DNA of 64,000 nt from Blautia sp. MSJ-19 (GTDB taxonomy: Bacteria; Bacillota; Clostridia; Lachnospirales; Lachnospiraceae). This document shows, one piece after another, positions 1 to 9,711 of the stretch. The stretch's first letter is position 1, and each line of letters starts with the position of its first letter. The position numbers and the translations under genes are program-made. A model generated the notes under the pieces. That model searched no databases, was not told where the DNA came from, and saw only the letters and a list, made by a program, of their open reading frames with translations. The DNA lies in the NCBI RefSeq assembly GCF_018918125.1, contig NZ_JAHLQA010000046.1, positions 1-64,000 on the forward strand. Direction: 5' to 3'.

Positions 1-119
<119 letters not shown>

Positions 120-280
120 GTGTTTGATTACTCAAGACAACCAACTAGCTTAGTTATCTCTCGTCATTACTGTTTATAAAAAGTTCATTCTATTGAATGA
201 TGATTCTTAAAGAATTTTCGAGAATCGTATGTGTTTCACTGTTTAGTTATCAAGGTTCTTTTGTTTTGCTCTCTTGCGAC
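120..280 (-). promoter_or_regulatory. 16S leader with boxA-like element
   Basis: This is the transcribed leader between the rRNA promoters and the 16S 5' end. On the minus strand it holds AAGAACCTTGATAACTAAAC at 241-260, which resembles the CCTTGAAAACT element common before rRNA genes in Firmicutes and is probably linked to antitermination or processing. No coding gene is supported here. Confidence 0.5.
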
Positions 281-289
281 AGCTCATCT

Positions 290-318
290 AGATTATCACA
301 TTCATCAGCGCTTGTCAA
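290..318 (-). promoter_or_regulatory. rRNA promoter, closest to 16S
   Basis: Minus-strand -35 TTGACA at 313-318, exactly 17 bases, then -10 TAATCT at 290-295. The strong hexamers and optimal spacing fit a growth-rate-controlled rRNA promoter. It is the last of three in tandem. Confidence 0.8.
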
Positions 319-384
319 GTACTTTTTTCATTTTCTTTTCGAAGCTTTTATGATGTTTGTGCGTCGCTCTCAGGCGACTTGTCT

Positions 385-413
385 ACTCTATCACATCTTC
401 ATTTCCTTGTCAA
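385..413 (-). promoter_or_regulatory. rRNA promoter, middle
   Basis: Minus-strand -35 TTGACA at 408-413, 17-base spacer, -10 TAGAGT at 385-390. The spacer contains GATGTGA just before the -10, close to the GAATGTGA at the same place in the promoter nearest 16S, which suggests duplication. Confidence 0.75.
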
Positions 414-496
414 CAACTTTTTTCACATTTTTCAAAACTTTTGAAATTGTTTAAGTTGTTTGTTCAGAAGAAACAATTCTTCGTGACAGCTCAGTT

Positions 497-525
497 AGAA
501 TACCACTATAAAACCAATCTGTCAA
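497..525 (-). promoter_or_regulatory. rRNA promoter, most distal
   Basis: Minus-strand -35 TTGACA at 520-525, 17-base spacer, -10 TATTCT at 497-502. It lies about 380 bases upstream of the 16S 5' end and about 100 bases from the divergent MATE gene, whose own promoter must lie in the A/T-rich stretch just to the right. Confidence 0.7.
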
Positions 526-627
526 CACCTTTTTTCACTTTTTTTCTTTTTTTGTGTTATACTTGATAGTGTCTCCCCAAAATGGGGCAAACATACCACA
601 TTACTATAGAAGAAAGAGGTTTTTATC

Positions 628-2010
628 TTGAAACAGCAATCACCCCCTTCAACATCAACCGCAGCAAATCCACTGGGTTCTGCCCCTGTTGGCAGTCTTC
701 TTGCCAAATTTGCAGTCCCTGCCATTATCAGTATGCTGGTCAATGCTCTCTATAATATCGTAGACCAGATCTTTATCGGTCAGGGTGTCGGCATGCTTGG
801 AAATGCCGCTACCAATATTGCATTCCCGGTTACGACGATTTCAACTGCTGCCGCTCTGCTTCTGGGAATCGGTGGTGCATCCAACTATAATCTGGAAATG
901 GGCGCAGGTAATGAGCACAAAGCAAGCGAGATCGCCGGAAGCGCACTTTCCACATTGGTCATCACCGGAGTATCCATTGCCGCAGTCATTCTGATTTTCC
1001 TGCGGCCGCTACTTGTCTTTTTTGGTGCAACGGATACTGTCATGCCTTATGCAACAGATTATGTAAGCATTATTGCAATCGGTCTTCCATTCTTTACTCT
1101 ATCTGTTGGTGGAAATCATCTGATCCGTGCCGACCGCAGCCCTACTTATTCCATGATGTGCACTCTGACCGGTGCGATCATTAATACAATCCTTGACCCG
1201 CTGTTTATTTTTGGATTCAAATGGGGCATCAAGGGTGGTGCCTGGGCAACAGTCATTGGACAAGTTGTTTCTGCACTCCTGGTTGTAATCTATTTTACAA
1301 AATTCCGTAAAATGTATCTGGATCGCAACATGATGAAACCCAAATTACATCATCTGAGCGCAATCACTTCACTCGGAATGGCTTCCTGCATCAACCAGAT
1401 TGCAATTGCAGCTGTTCAGATCGTAATGAACAATATCCTTCGCTATTACGGATCAATTTCTGTTTATGGAAGTGATATCCCGATCGCATGTGTCGGAATC
1501 GTATCCAAGGTAAATATGGTCTTCCTGGCAATCTGCATCGGCATCTCTCAGGGCGCACAGCCAATCTGGGGCTTTAACTACGGTGCACAAAAATTTGACC
1601 GTGTTCGACAGACATATAAATATTCAGCCAGCGCCTGTACAATCATTGCTGTAATCTTTTTCCTGTGCTTTCAGTTTTTTCCACATCAGATCGTGGGAAT
1701 GTTTGGAGAAGGAAGTGATCTGTACTTCAAGTTTGCCGAAAACTACCTGCGGATTTTTATGCTCCTGACCTTTGCCAACGGCATCCAGCCAATGTCTGCC
1801 GGATTTTTTACTTCTATAGGAAAGGCCGGACTTGGTATTATCATGTCCCTTACAAGACAGGTAATCTTCCTACTTCCACTGGTTGTGATCTTTCCGAAGT
1901 TTATGGGAATTGATGGCGTCATGTATGCAGGACCAATTGCAGACGCTGCGGCCTTTGTGCTGGCAGTTGTTTTCGCCAGAAAAGAACTTAGCAAAATGAA
2001 AACCATCTAA
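628..2010 (+). CDS. MATE family efflux transporter
   Basis: A 460-residue membrane protein of the multidrug and toxic compound extrusion family, the usual length. Members exchange cations (Na+ or H+) for drugs or metabolites across the cytoplasmic membrane using two six-helix bundles. Hydrophobic segments run along the whole protein, and the N-terminal stretch with LYNIVDQIFIGQGVG and GNAATNIAFP is typical of the MepA-like branch in Firmicutes. The start is a TTG at 628, with an AGAGG ribosome binding site about eight bases upstream; no ATG fits as well. The gene is monocistronic, transcribed away from the rRNA promoters, and ends at a perfect 16-bp inverted repeat. A possible -10 (TATACT, 558-563) lies upstream without a clear -35. 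The substrate cannot be told from sequence. Confidence 0.9.
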   Translation: MKQQSPPSTSTAANPLGSAPVGSLLAKFAVPAIISMLVNALYNIVDQIFIGQGVGMLGNAATNIAFPVTTISTAAALLLGIGGASNYNLEMGAGNEHKASEIAGSALSTLVITGVSIAAVILIFLRPLLVFFGATDTVMPYATDYVSIIAIGLPFFTLSVGGNHLIRADRSPTYSMMCTLTGAIINTILDPLFIFGFKWGIKGGAWATVIGQVVSALLVVIYFTKFRKMYLDRNMMKPKLHHLSAITSLGMASCINQIAIAAVQIVMNNILRYYGSISVYGSDIPIACVGIVSKVNMVFLAICIGISQGAQPIWGFNYGAQKFDRVRQTYKYSASACTIIAVIFFLCFQFFPHQIVGMFGEGSDLYFKFAENYLRIFMLLTFANGIQPMSAGFFTSIGKAGLGIIMSLTRQVIFLLPLVVIFPKFMGIDGVMYAGPIADAAAFVLAVVFARKELSKMKTI

Positions 2011-2058
2011 AACAATAGCTGTATCGTTGGTCACTCACCCTTCGATACAGCTATTGTT
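2011..2058. terminator. Bidirectional hairpin terminator
   Basis: A perfect 16-bp inverted repeat (AACAATAGCTGTATCG at 2011-2026 against its complement at 2043-2058) with a 16-base loop sits between two convergent genes. On the minus strand it is followed by a short T-rich run. Confidence 0.8.
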
Positions 2059-2060
2059 CT

Positions 2061-3056
2061 CTACAGCTCTTTACAGGCATATTCCTCTATTTCTGTTATC
2101 CTGTTGCCTTTCTTTTTCTTCCATATCATAAGATACAATTTATAATCCAGAGAATCACGCGCGATCGTAAAGGGTTCTTCCCTCAAAATATCTGCATGTA
2201 TTCCCTGTTTTTCTAATTCTGTCTGACGTTCTTTTACTTTTTCCAATGTTCGTTGATACTTCCGTTCCAGATCATCTCCCCAAAAACGTTTCGAATATTC
2301 TGCCGTAGCTTCCTGTATTTTTTTCGTCAACAGATCTATGATTGCACTATGCTTTGCCTGATGTAGCATAACCGCCAGTCTCTTCGCCCAGAACTTTGCA
2401 GGATGCTTTTTATAAAATTCCAACATCTTTCCAAAAGAAACATCACCGCACTCTGCCGCCAGTTCTTTCATATACTCAATTGCTTTTTCAGACGGTATCC
2501 AGGGATTTTCTCTTGGTACTATATATTTCTCCGGAACTGCCGGATAGCAACAATAATTTAATGGCGGAAACTCCACAAGTGCTGCCAGCTTTTTTTCTCC
2601 CTCTGTGCAATATTCTTCTCCAAGATAATCATATTTATCTCTCAAAATTGCCAGTCTGTATTCCAGTTGTCGCAAATATTCATACTCCTCAACCCAAAAG
2701 TGTCCGGTATATGCATACTCATATAAGTGCACTTCCAGATCCAGCTCTTCAAAAAACAGTGTCAGAACCGTATCTCCCTGTTTTACTACAAGTACGTATT
2801 CTCCATCCTGTCTGGTCATGGATGCCTGCAGTTCTCCCTGGTAATCGCTGTGATATTCTCCCGTCATTCGTGCATTTCGAAGTACCAGAAAGCTCTCGAC
2901 GGCATCATTCATCAGATACACTAATCGAGCATCCATTCCCCTCTGTTTTTCTCCGGACACTCCAATCTCATTTGCCTGCCCGTGCTCCGGAATAAGTAAT
3001 TCAAACTGGTCCTGTTCCAGCAGCTGTGCCAGTTTTTCCAAAGTTTCTTCTGTCAT
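2061..3056 (-). CDS. Conserved hypothetical protein (331 aa)
   Basis: No function can be assigned. The protein is soluble and charged, with no signal peptide or membrane segment, many aromatic residues in the middle and a helical, lysine-rich C-terminal third. It resembles, from memory only, a DUF3878-type family of Clostridia; this needs a profile search. The ATG at 3056 (MTEETLEKL) is preferred over the longer reading from 3080 because GGAG stands four to five bases upstream of it. The gene follows sbcC on the same strand after 69 bases and could be the last member of the sbcDC transcript, but that is only positional. Confidence 0.7.
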   Translation of the reverse strand: MTEETLEKLAQLLEQDQFELLIPEHGQANEIGVSGEKQRGMDARLVYLMNDAVESFLVLRNARMTGEYHSDYQGELQASMTRQDGEYVLVVKQGDTVLTLFFEELDLEVHLYEYAYTGHFWVEEYEYLRQLEYRLAILRDKYDYLGEEYCTEGEKKLAALVEFPPLNYCCYPAVPEKYIVPRENPWIPSEKAIEYMKELAAECGDVSFGKMLEFYKKHPAKFWAKRLAVMLHQAKHSAIIDLLTKKIQEATAEYSKRFWGDDLERKYQRTLEKVKERQTELEKQGIHADILREEPFTIARDSLDYKLYLMIWKKKKGNRITEIEEYACKEL

Positions 3057-3125
3057 TTTTCTCCTAACAATATTCAGCACTCATTAATTGCTTCTGTTTA
3101 TGATTTCACAAAGTCACAGTATCTG

Positions 3126-6100
3126 TCAGCTAATCTGCCATTTTACATAACTTCCGTTTTCATCTTTATTTACAATCAGCTGATCCTCTATCTCCTGTTT
3201 CAATTCTGATACATGAGAAATAATCCCAATCAGTCTGGAGCCTTCTGCCATCTCCTTTAACACGCGAACCGCCTGATTTCTGGAATGTTCATCGAGCGAG
3301 CCAAATCCTTCATCAATAAACATCATATCGAGATTGATTGCTGCCGAACTCTGTTGAATCTGGTCTGCCATCCCCAGTGCGAGGGACAACGCCGCCATAA
3401 AAGATTCTCCTCCGGAAAGTGTACGAACCTCCCTCTCTTTTCCGGTCACAGTGGAATATACCATTAAATCAAGGCCTCTGTTTTTTCCTTCTCCGGCTTT
3501 TTCCAGATCATACATCCGCAGTTCAAACTGTCCTGCAGACATCTCCTGAAAACGCCGGTTCGCCGCATAAAGAATCCTCTCCAGATAGTATCGCTGTACA
3601 TAGGTTTCCAGATCCATGCGGGAACCACTGACATTTCCGGAAGTCATACGGTACAGTGCATCAATCCGGGTATGTTCCTCCACAACTGCCTTTCTCTCTT
3701 CCAGTCTGGATGAAAGAGCCTCAAAAATTTCTCTGTCATCTTTGTCATCCATACGCAGTTGATTATAACGCTGTTCTTTCTCCATATATTCTACTTCAGC
3801 GGCTTCTTTTTCTTTCTGAATTTCTTCCAGAAGCGGTTTCTGCTCTTCTCCGATTGCGCTTCGGGCAGAATCTTGTCTTGCCTGTGCTGCAGTCTTTTTC
3901 TCATTATATGCATTGACTGTTTTCTGCAAATCCTCTGTTGATTCACGACTATACTTCTCCACAAGCTCTTTCCATTCAGATTCTGTCATCTGCTTTATTT
4001 CCATTACTTCTATATAAGAAGTTTTACGTTCATTCACACACTTCCTCTGTTCCGGAAGTTCCTGCTGATAGCGACTGATCAACGTTTCTGCCTGTTTCTG
4101 TGCATTCGCAGCATCCCTTGCTTCTGCCAGAACTTTCTGATATATTTCTTCTGCCTGTTTTTTACTGTTTTCAGCCTGAAGCCGTGCCGTCTTTGCCTCT
4201 TCTTCGGTCTTAAATTCAGCGGATCCTTTTATGTTTTCCAGTGCAGCTTCACTTCCCGCCAGTTTTTCTGCAGCTGCCTTTTCTTTCTTTGTACACTCAT
4301 CATAAGTGTCCTGCAACTGTTTTTTCTGTTTCTCCATATTTTGAAGCGCTTCACGGATCTTTGCCAGAAGTTTCATACCTGCAGTCAGTTTTTCCAATTC
4401 TGTCTCTGTCTGCTGTTTCCAGCTTTCCAGAGCATTACTCATTTCCGTCACACTTGACTGTTCTGTTATAGAAGAAACACTTCTGCGTAAACGTTCCTGG
4501 AGTTTTCGTACATTGGTAATATACGTATCTTTTCGTGTATCATATTCTGATCTCGCCGCCGCCGCATCTCCTGCTGCTTTCTCCTGATTTTTACGCAGTT
4601 TATCCACATTTATCTGCATATTTTGTAATTTTTCTTCAGAGATATCCACAGATTCCACACCTTTTTTTGCAGGATGTGGATGTTCTGTAGAACCACACAC
4701 CGGGCAGGGTTTCCCCGGCTCTAATTCTGCAGCCAGAAAACCAGCCTGTGCGTTCAGAAAATGTAGTCTTACTTCTTCATATTCTGTATTTACCGCATTA
4801 TATTTTTCAGTTATCTTTGCATAATTTTCTCTTGTTTTAATCGCATTTTTACGGCACTGTTCCGCCTGATTTCCCAGTATCCTAACGTCTTTAATCTCCT
4901 GCGAAACAGCATCCGCTTCCTGCTTTTTATTTTCTGCGATTACGAGCTTCTTATCCACTTCAGCCAGTTCTTCACTCTGTTTTTTCCACTGTGTTTCTTT
5001 CTGTTCCAAATCTTCCTGTTGTTTTCGCACTTTCTGTGTGTTTTCTGATGCCAAAGCACAGTTTTTCCTGTTTGCTTCTGCCTGTACACGTAGACTCTTT
5101 ATCTGAGAAAAAAGCGTCAGTGCCTTCTGCACTTTTTCTGCAATTTTGCTGTAATTCTGCAATTCCTGATCACGAATCAGCTTTTGCTGCTCCTCTGCTT
5201 TTTCCGCTGTTTTCCGCGTTTTTTCCAATATTGGCAATTGTTTTTCCTGAGTCTTTAATGCTTGTTCCAGTTCTGCCAGCCGTCTCTCCGCATCATTTAA
5301 GAGAACACCGGTCTCTCTGATCTCATACGCATTTCTGATACGGCTGATCAGGGCTGTTGTTTCCACTATTTTTGCTTCATCACCTGCACATTCCTGCAGT
5401 TTCTGCTCTGCATCTTCCAGCTGCACAAACCATTTCAGAAGCTCTTCCGCTCTCGTATATTCCTCTCTTTTTTCATCCCTGATTTTCCCTGATTTTCGAT
5501 ATTCTCTTTCAGCTTCATGGGTATGCTCTTCCAGCCAGTCACACAATGTTTCAAGCTCTTTCAGGAAGTCTGTAAGACGCGTCATTTCGCCCTCTTCCAG
5601 CTGTTTTTTCAACTGTTTCAGTGTCTCTGATTCATATGTCTCAGGTATCCGAATCCTGCTCACTTCACCCTGGCATTGTGTTTTCAGAACTGCGATTTCT
5701 TTCTCTTTTGCACGCTTTCGATTACCCAGTTCTGTCACAATATCCTGGTACATTTCCGTATTAAAAAGCTTTCTGAAAATCACCTTTTTGTCATCAGATT
5801 TTGCCCTCAGAAGATCCATAAATTCCCCCTGTGCAATCATCGCAACCTGCATAAACTGACTCTTGGTAAGTCCTACGATTTCCTGAAGTTTTCGGTCAGC
5901 TTCCTTGGATGGATACTCCATTCCATCTGGCATGATAAGGCTTACAGCCCCCGTAATTTCCCGTTGTTTTCCCTTGCCTGCACCTCTGGTGATTGTCTTG
6001 AGATGTCTTGGCACACGGCGCACTGTATAGACTTCCCGTGCCTCGCCCTGTCCTTCTGCAAAGACAAGCTCTACAAACGGTTCCTGTGCAAAATCCACAT

Positions 6101-6311
6101 ACTGACTTTGCAGAACAACGCCTTCTTTCTTATTTGCAGAAGAACTTGCTTCCCCATATAAAGCAAAGACGATCGCATCAAAAATGGTTGTTTTTCCGGC
6201 ACCGGTATCCCCCGTGATAAGGAAAAGATTCTGGTTTACTCTTTCAAAATCAATCTCTGTTTCTTTTCCATAAGATCCAAATGCCTGCATTTTTAAGCGT
6301 AAAGGTTTCAC
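3126..6311 (-). CDS. sbcC: SbcC, ATPase subunit of the SbcCD nuclease
   Basis: A 1061-residue SMC-like ATPase that forms the SbcCD (Rad50-Mre11 type) complex, which opens DNA hairpins and trims protein-blocked DNA ends. The N-terminus has a Walker A motif (GDTGAGKTT, about residues 34-42), followed by long coiled coils interrupted at the centre by a zinc hook, CPVC at Cys536 and Cys539. The C-terminal half-site has the ABC signature (LSGGESF) and Walker B (MMFIDEGFGSLD). Length and layout match the family. The start is GTG at 6311; the ribosome binding site GGGGGTG lies inside the last codons of sbcD, and the two genes are one base apart, so translation is probably coupled. Confidence 0.95.
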   Translation of the reverse strand: MKPLRLKMQAFGSYGKETEIDFERVNQNLFLITGDTGAGKTTIFDAIVFALYGEASSSANKKEGVVLQSQYVDFAQEPFVELVFAEGQGEAREVYTVRRVPRHLKTITRGAGKGKQREITGAVSLIMPDGMEYPSKEADRKLQEIVGLTKSQFMQVAMIAQGEFMDLLRAKSDDKKVIFRKLFNTEMYQDIVTELGNRKRAKEKEIAVLKTQCQGEVSRIRIPETYESETLKQLKKQLEEGEMTRLTDFLKELETLCDWLEEHTHEAEREYRKSGKIRDEKREEYTRAEELLKWFVQLEDAEQKLQECAGDEAKIVETTALISRIRNAYEIRETGVLLNDAERRLAELEQALKTQEKQLPILEKTRKTAEKAEEQQKLIRDQELQNYSKIAEKVQKALTLFSQIKSLRVQAEANRKNCALASENTQKVRKQQEDLEQKETQWKKQSEELAEVDKKLVIAENKKQEADAVSQEIKDVRILGNQAEQCRKNAIKTRENYAKITEKYNAVNTEYEEVRLHFLNAQAGFLAAELEPGKPCPVCGSTEHPHPAKKGVESVDISEEKLQNMQINVDKLRKNQEKAAGDAAAARSEYDTRKDTYITNVRKLQERLRRSVSSITEQSSVTEMSNALESWKQQTETELEKLTAGMKLLAKIREALQNMEKQKKQLQDTYDECTKKEKAAAEKLAGSEAALENIKGSAEFKTEEEAKTARLQAENSKKQAEEIYQKVLAEARDAANAQKQAETLISRYQQELPEQRKCVNERKTSYIEVMEIKQMTESEWKELVEKYSRESTEDLQKTVNAYNEKKTAAQARQDSARSAIGEEQKPLLEEIQKEKEAAEVEYMEKEQRYNQLRMDDKDDREIFEALSSRLEERKAVVEEHTRIDALYRMTSGNVSGSRMDLETYVQRYYLERILYAANRRFQEMSAGQFELRMYDLEKAGEGKNRGLDLMVYSTVTGKEREVRTLSGGESFMAALSLALGMADQIQQSSAAINLDMMFIDEGFGSLDEHSRNQAVRVLKEMAEGSRLIGIISHVSELKQEIEDQLIVNKDENGSYVKWQIS

Positions 6312-6312
6312 G

Positions 6313-7461
6313 TTATTTCACCCCCTGAACGGTATGAAGTACATCCTGCAAAATGGCCTTCTCTTCTTCATCAAGATCTTTCAGAAACGAACAACACAAC
6401 TCATAAGGATCCAGAAGTTCCTCGGTTTGCAGTGTTTTGCTATAATTTGCTTTTCGCTGCTTTTCTCTCCGAATTTCAAGAAGATTCGGGAATGCAAGTC
6501 GAATGCGTTCCTGCATATCGATCACATCAAGATCTGCTTTATCCGTCAGAATGACTGTCACATAATCCTGGCAGGATTCTTTCAAAACCTCCTCCAGGGT
6601 TCCCTTTACAACCTTCACCTGACGCAATGGTTCAAGCGGTAAAACTGTTGTTTTAACTTCGCCTTTTGCACCCATTTCTACCATAATAACACCTTTTTGC
6701 TGCTGCGCTTCGCTCACAGAACAAGCCAGCGGTGTTCCACAATAGCGATAAAATTCACTTCCGACTTTCATTGGTTTATGAATATGTCCCAGAGCCGCAT
6801 AATCAAAATTTTCCAGGATATCAGCCGATACCTCATCGATATTTCCAACTGTACGCATTTCAGAATCCATGCGTTCTACATCTTCTGCTTTCTTACCGAC
6901 CGGCAGATAAAACTGGTGACTGACCAGAACATTTCGCTCATCCGAATCAATCTTTTCACGTTCAATCAGTCTGTGCAATGTGTCGTTATAAGTAAGATTA
7001 TTTCCATTCTTATCTACTCCCACAACCTGCTTTACCATAGATGGCTTCACAAATGGAAGCAGATAAAAATTCACATTTCCATATGCGTCCTGCAAGATTA
7101 CTTTTTCTATATATTCTTCCTCTGTCCTTGGTGGCTGACCAACCATATATATCTTCTGTCTGGATAAAACATTTCGAAAACAGTTTACCCTCGGTGCACT
7201 GTCATGATTTCCACTGATCATCATGATCACCGCATCCGGAACAGCTTTCGTCAACTTTTCCAGAAACTGATCAAAAACTTCCACCGCCTCCGCAGATGGA
7301 ACAGCTTTGTCATAAATATCTCCCGCAATTACAATCGCATCCGGCTTTTCCCCGCCCGCTGCCGCAACAATTTTTGATAAGATATATTCCTGATCTTCCC
7401 GCAGATCGCGGTTCATTAATTTCAATCCTATATGTAAGTCTGATAAATGAAAAAATTTCAT
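6313..7461 (-). CDS. sbcD: SbcD, nuclease subunit of SbcCD
   Basis: The Mre11-type metal-dependent phosphoesterase of SbcCD, about 382 residues. The calcineurin-like metal-binding motifs are visible in order: FHLSDLHIG at the N-terminus, AGDIYDKA, SGNHDSAPR and ALGHIHKP. These supply the Asp, His and Asn ligands for two Mn2+ ions. ATG at 7461 is preferred because MKFFHLSDLHIG is the canonical family start and GGAGG lies nine bases upstream; an ATG at 7467 is too close to that site. It is the first gene of the sbcDC unit. I see no LexA-type box in the 200 bases before it. Confidence 0.93.
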   Translation of the reverse strand: MKFFHLSDLHIGLKLMNRDLREDQEYILSKIVAAAGGEKPDAIVIAGDIYDKAVPSAEAVEVFDQFLEKLTKAVPDAVIMMISGNHDSAPRVNCFRNVLSRQKIYMVGQPPRTEEEYIEKVILQDAYGNVNFYLLPFVKPSMVKQVVGVDKNGNNLTYNDTLHRLIEREKIDSDERNVLVSHQFYLPVGKKAEDVERMDSEMRTVGNIDEVSADILENFDYAALGHIHKPMKVGSEFYRYCGTPLACSVSEAQQQKGVIMVEMGAKGEVKTTVLPLEPLRQVKVVKGTLEEVLKESCQDYVTVILTDKADLDVIDMQERIRLAFPNLLEIRREKQRKANYSKTLQTEELLDPYELCCSFLKDLDEEEKAILQDVLHTVQGVK

Positions 7462-7608
7462 AAACATGTTCCTCCATCAGCACTGTTACTGTTCTCCGTA
7501 ACACGACATCTCTTCTGCATATATCATAACATCTCGACTGTCCGCCTGCACCTTTTTCTTTCGATATTTACCGACATCACTTACTCAAAGAATTGAAAGT
7601 AAAATAAC

Positions 7609-7640
7609 ACGTGCCAGTGAAAATCAAATCACTGACACGT
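7609..7640 (-). terminator. Terminator of the GH78 locus
   Basis: Stem ACGTGCCAGTGA / TCACTGACACGT with one mismatch and an 8-base loop, followed on the minus strand by GTTATTTTAC. It lies 26 bases after the stop of the last gene of the locus. Confidence 0.7.
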
Positions 7641-7665
7641 CTTGTTTATAAACATTTGTATTCAA

Positions 7666-9708
7666 TTACAGTACAATTTCCAATTCTAAAGTCTTTCCTG
7701 GTGTTAATACATAATTTTTACTCTTATATACTACACGTCCACCTTCTTTATCAGTCATTATACTCAGGCAGTTATTCCGCCGACTCATATGTACGCTTCC
7801 ATCGCCCGCCGGCAATGTAACCTCAAAGCCCTGCAAAAGCTCTATATGTGGCTCTACCACAAATTCACCATATGCCGGCATTTCCGGATACAAACCAAAG
7901 AAATACCGGGACAGCAGGTAAATCGGACCTGCTCCCCATGCATGGCAAAGACTCTTTCCAAAACGATCCCCGTACATACTGTACTGTTCCGGAATTTCTT
8001 TTTCAGGAACGTATTCTTCCCAGAACGTAGTTGCTCCTTCTCTAAGCATTCCACCCCAGTAATTCTTCATTTGAGTAAGAACATATTCATATTCCCCAAG
8101 TTTTGCAAAGGCTTCCAGTTCCCAGAACTTGAAATATGGTGTTGTAATTGGTGTAATCTCAGGATTTTTGAGCACATTTTTAAGGATACTCGTCTTCTGT
8201 GCTTCCGAAACATAGTCAAACAGTACCGCAAAAATATTACTGTGACGGCTTACTTTTCGTTTACCCGTCGTAAAGCTGTCAATGTAAGCTCCTTTTTCCT
8301 CATCCCAGAAAAATTTTTCTACATTCTTTCTCAGACATTCAAAAAGCTGTTCATATTTCTGCGTATTTATTCCCAAAAATTTCTGTACCTGAACCATCGC
8401 CTGATAACTTCGAAGAAGCAACATCTGTTCTTCACAGATCAGTTTATCATCGCCTACATCAATATCCGACCAGTCAATAAAAATCCAGTCCTCTTTACGG
8501 CCGTAAAGAAATCCACGTTCATCCGTCTGCCGGATGCAGTATTCCATCAAAGATTCCATCTTTGGATAAATAAAGCGGATAAATTTCTCATCACCATACA
8601 ATGCATGATAATCTGCGATTCCCATGATCCAGTAAAGAGAATAATCGACAATCGTATTGATATGCTGGCATACCGGATCATTCCCTCTCAATGCCAGCAT
8701 GGTTCTCTTACTGATTTCACGATCTGCCAAAAGATACTGATTGATAAAATAACACTGGTATGCATCTCCGGACCAGATCCAGCGATCTCTTTTGATTCCA
8801 TCGATAAAAAACGCTCCACTGGCAAGACGGAAGGTGTATTCCGCAACATTCCATATTTTTTCAAGCATCTGGTCACTACTGCCAAACGAACTTTTTTTCG
8901 GAAACTCTATGTACCGGAAATCTGCCTGTATGGAAACCTGTCCCGGCTTTTCATTCGGAATAAAAATATAACGAAAGGCTCGAATCTTTGTCCGATAGAC
9001 CTGGGAAGACTCCCATTTTCCAAAATCAGAATCTTCTTCTCCCAGTACGATCTGCTGTTTCAGATAACACCATTCTGTATCCAGTGCTTCTTCACGGCTT
9101 TCTCCATAACACAGTGTCAGCGTATTCTGATTATCCCGAAATTCCACCAGTGTTTCTGCTGTCATTTCTTTTCCAAAATCAAGCAGAACACCACCGTTGA
9201 CCGCTTCTTCTGCACACACCTTGATCATCTGCGATTTATATGCAATCTCCATCGGATTCTGCTCTTTTGAGGTATACCAGGTGTTCCAGCCTGCTTCCTG
9301 CGGCATATCTGCCAGATCAGAAGCCATCCATCCTTCTCCTGAAAAGATTTCTTTTCCATCTACAAAGGCACACGGAAGTCCGGATTTATTTCCCACAATA
9401 ATCTCGATGCGATATTTTCCAGGTGCACAGATCACTTCTCTTCCAAACGAAAATTTTAACTCATCATGGAACGCCCCTGCTTCTTTTTCTTCCACCTCAC
9501 ATAATGCCACATAGCCCATTCCTCTGGCATATACAGTAAAAGTTGTTTTTTCTCTTATCTGAAATTCTCTCCAGAATTTCACCATATGTCTGCAATCATC
9601 AATTTTCCAGAATGCAGGCCAGAAAAAGCCGCGTTCTTCGCGGCTGAAATTCTGGCACATTCCGTGGTATATCTCAAAATCTCCAGGATACCACATCCAG
9701 TTTGCCAT
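7666..9708 (-). CDS. GH78-type alpha-L-rhamnosidase-like glycoside hydrolase
   Basis: A 680-residue protein of the alpha-L-rhamnosidase (GH78) fold: an N-terminal beta-sandwich part, an (alpha/alpha)6 barrel and a C-terminal beta domain. The motif DGIKRDRWIWSGDA in the barrel matches the family's general-acid region, and SLCHAWGAGPIYLLSRY near residues 600-620 is typical of the end of the barrel. There is no signal peptide, so it acts in the cytosol on imported oligosaccharides. At 680 residues it is shorter than most GH78 enzymes (about 900), lacking extra N-terminal modules; sugar specificity within this clade is not certain to be rhamnose. GAGGAA precedes the ATG. It is the last gene of the transporter operon, three bases after the esterase. 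Confidence 0.8.
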   Translation of the reverse strand: MANWMWYPGDFEIYHGMCQNFSREERGFFWPAFWKIDDCRHMVKFWREFQIREKTTFTVYARGMGYVALCEVEEKEAGAFHDELKFSFGREVICAPGKYRIEIIVGNKSGLPCAFVDGKEIFSGEGWMASDLADMPQEAGWNTWYTSKEQNPMEIAYKSQMIKVCAEEAVNGGVLLDFGKEMTAETLVEFRDNQNTLTLCYGESREEALDTEWCYLKQQIVLGEEDSDFGKWESSQVYRTKIRAFRYIFIPNEKPGQVSIQADFRYIEFPKKSSFGSSDQMLEKIWNVAEYTFRLASGAFFIDGIKRDRWIWSGDAYQCYFINQYLLADREISKRTMLALRGNDPVCQHINTIVDYSLYWIMGIADYHALYGDEKFIRFIYPKMESLMEYCIRQTDERGFLYGRKEDWIFIDWSDIDVGDDKLICEEQMLLLRSYQAMVQVQKFLGINTQKYEQLFECLRKNVEKFFWDEEKGAYIDSFTTGKRKVSRHSNIFAVLFDYVSEAQKTSILKNVLKNPEITPITTPYFKFWELEAFAKLGEYEYVLTQMKNYWGGMLREGATTFWEEYVPEKEIPEQYSMYGDRFGKSLCHAWGAGPIYLLSRYFFGLYPEMPAYGEFVVEPHIELLQGFEVTLPAGDGSVHMSRRNNCLSIMTDKEGGRVVYKSKNYVLTPGKTLELEIVL

Positions 9709-9711
9709 ATC

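Noticed and set aside
197-566. Small open frames left of the MATE gene
   Set aside because: They overlap the rRNA leader and promoters and lack ribosome binding sites.
7789-9270. 493-residue open frame on the plus strand
   Set aside because: It lies wholly antisense to the GH78 gene, has no family features or ribosome binding site, and is a shadow of it.
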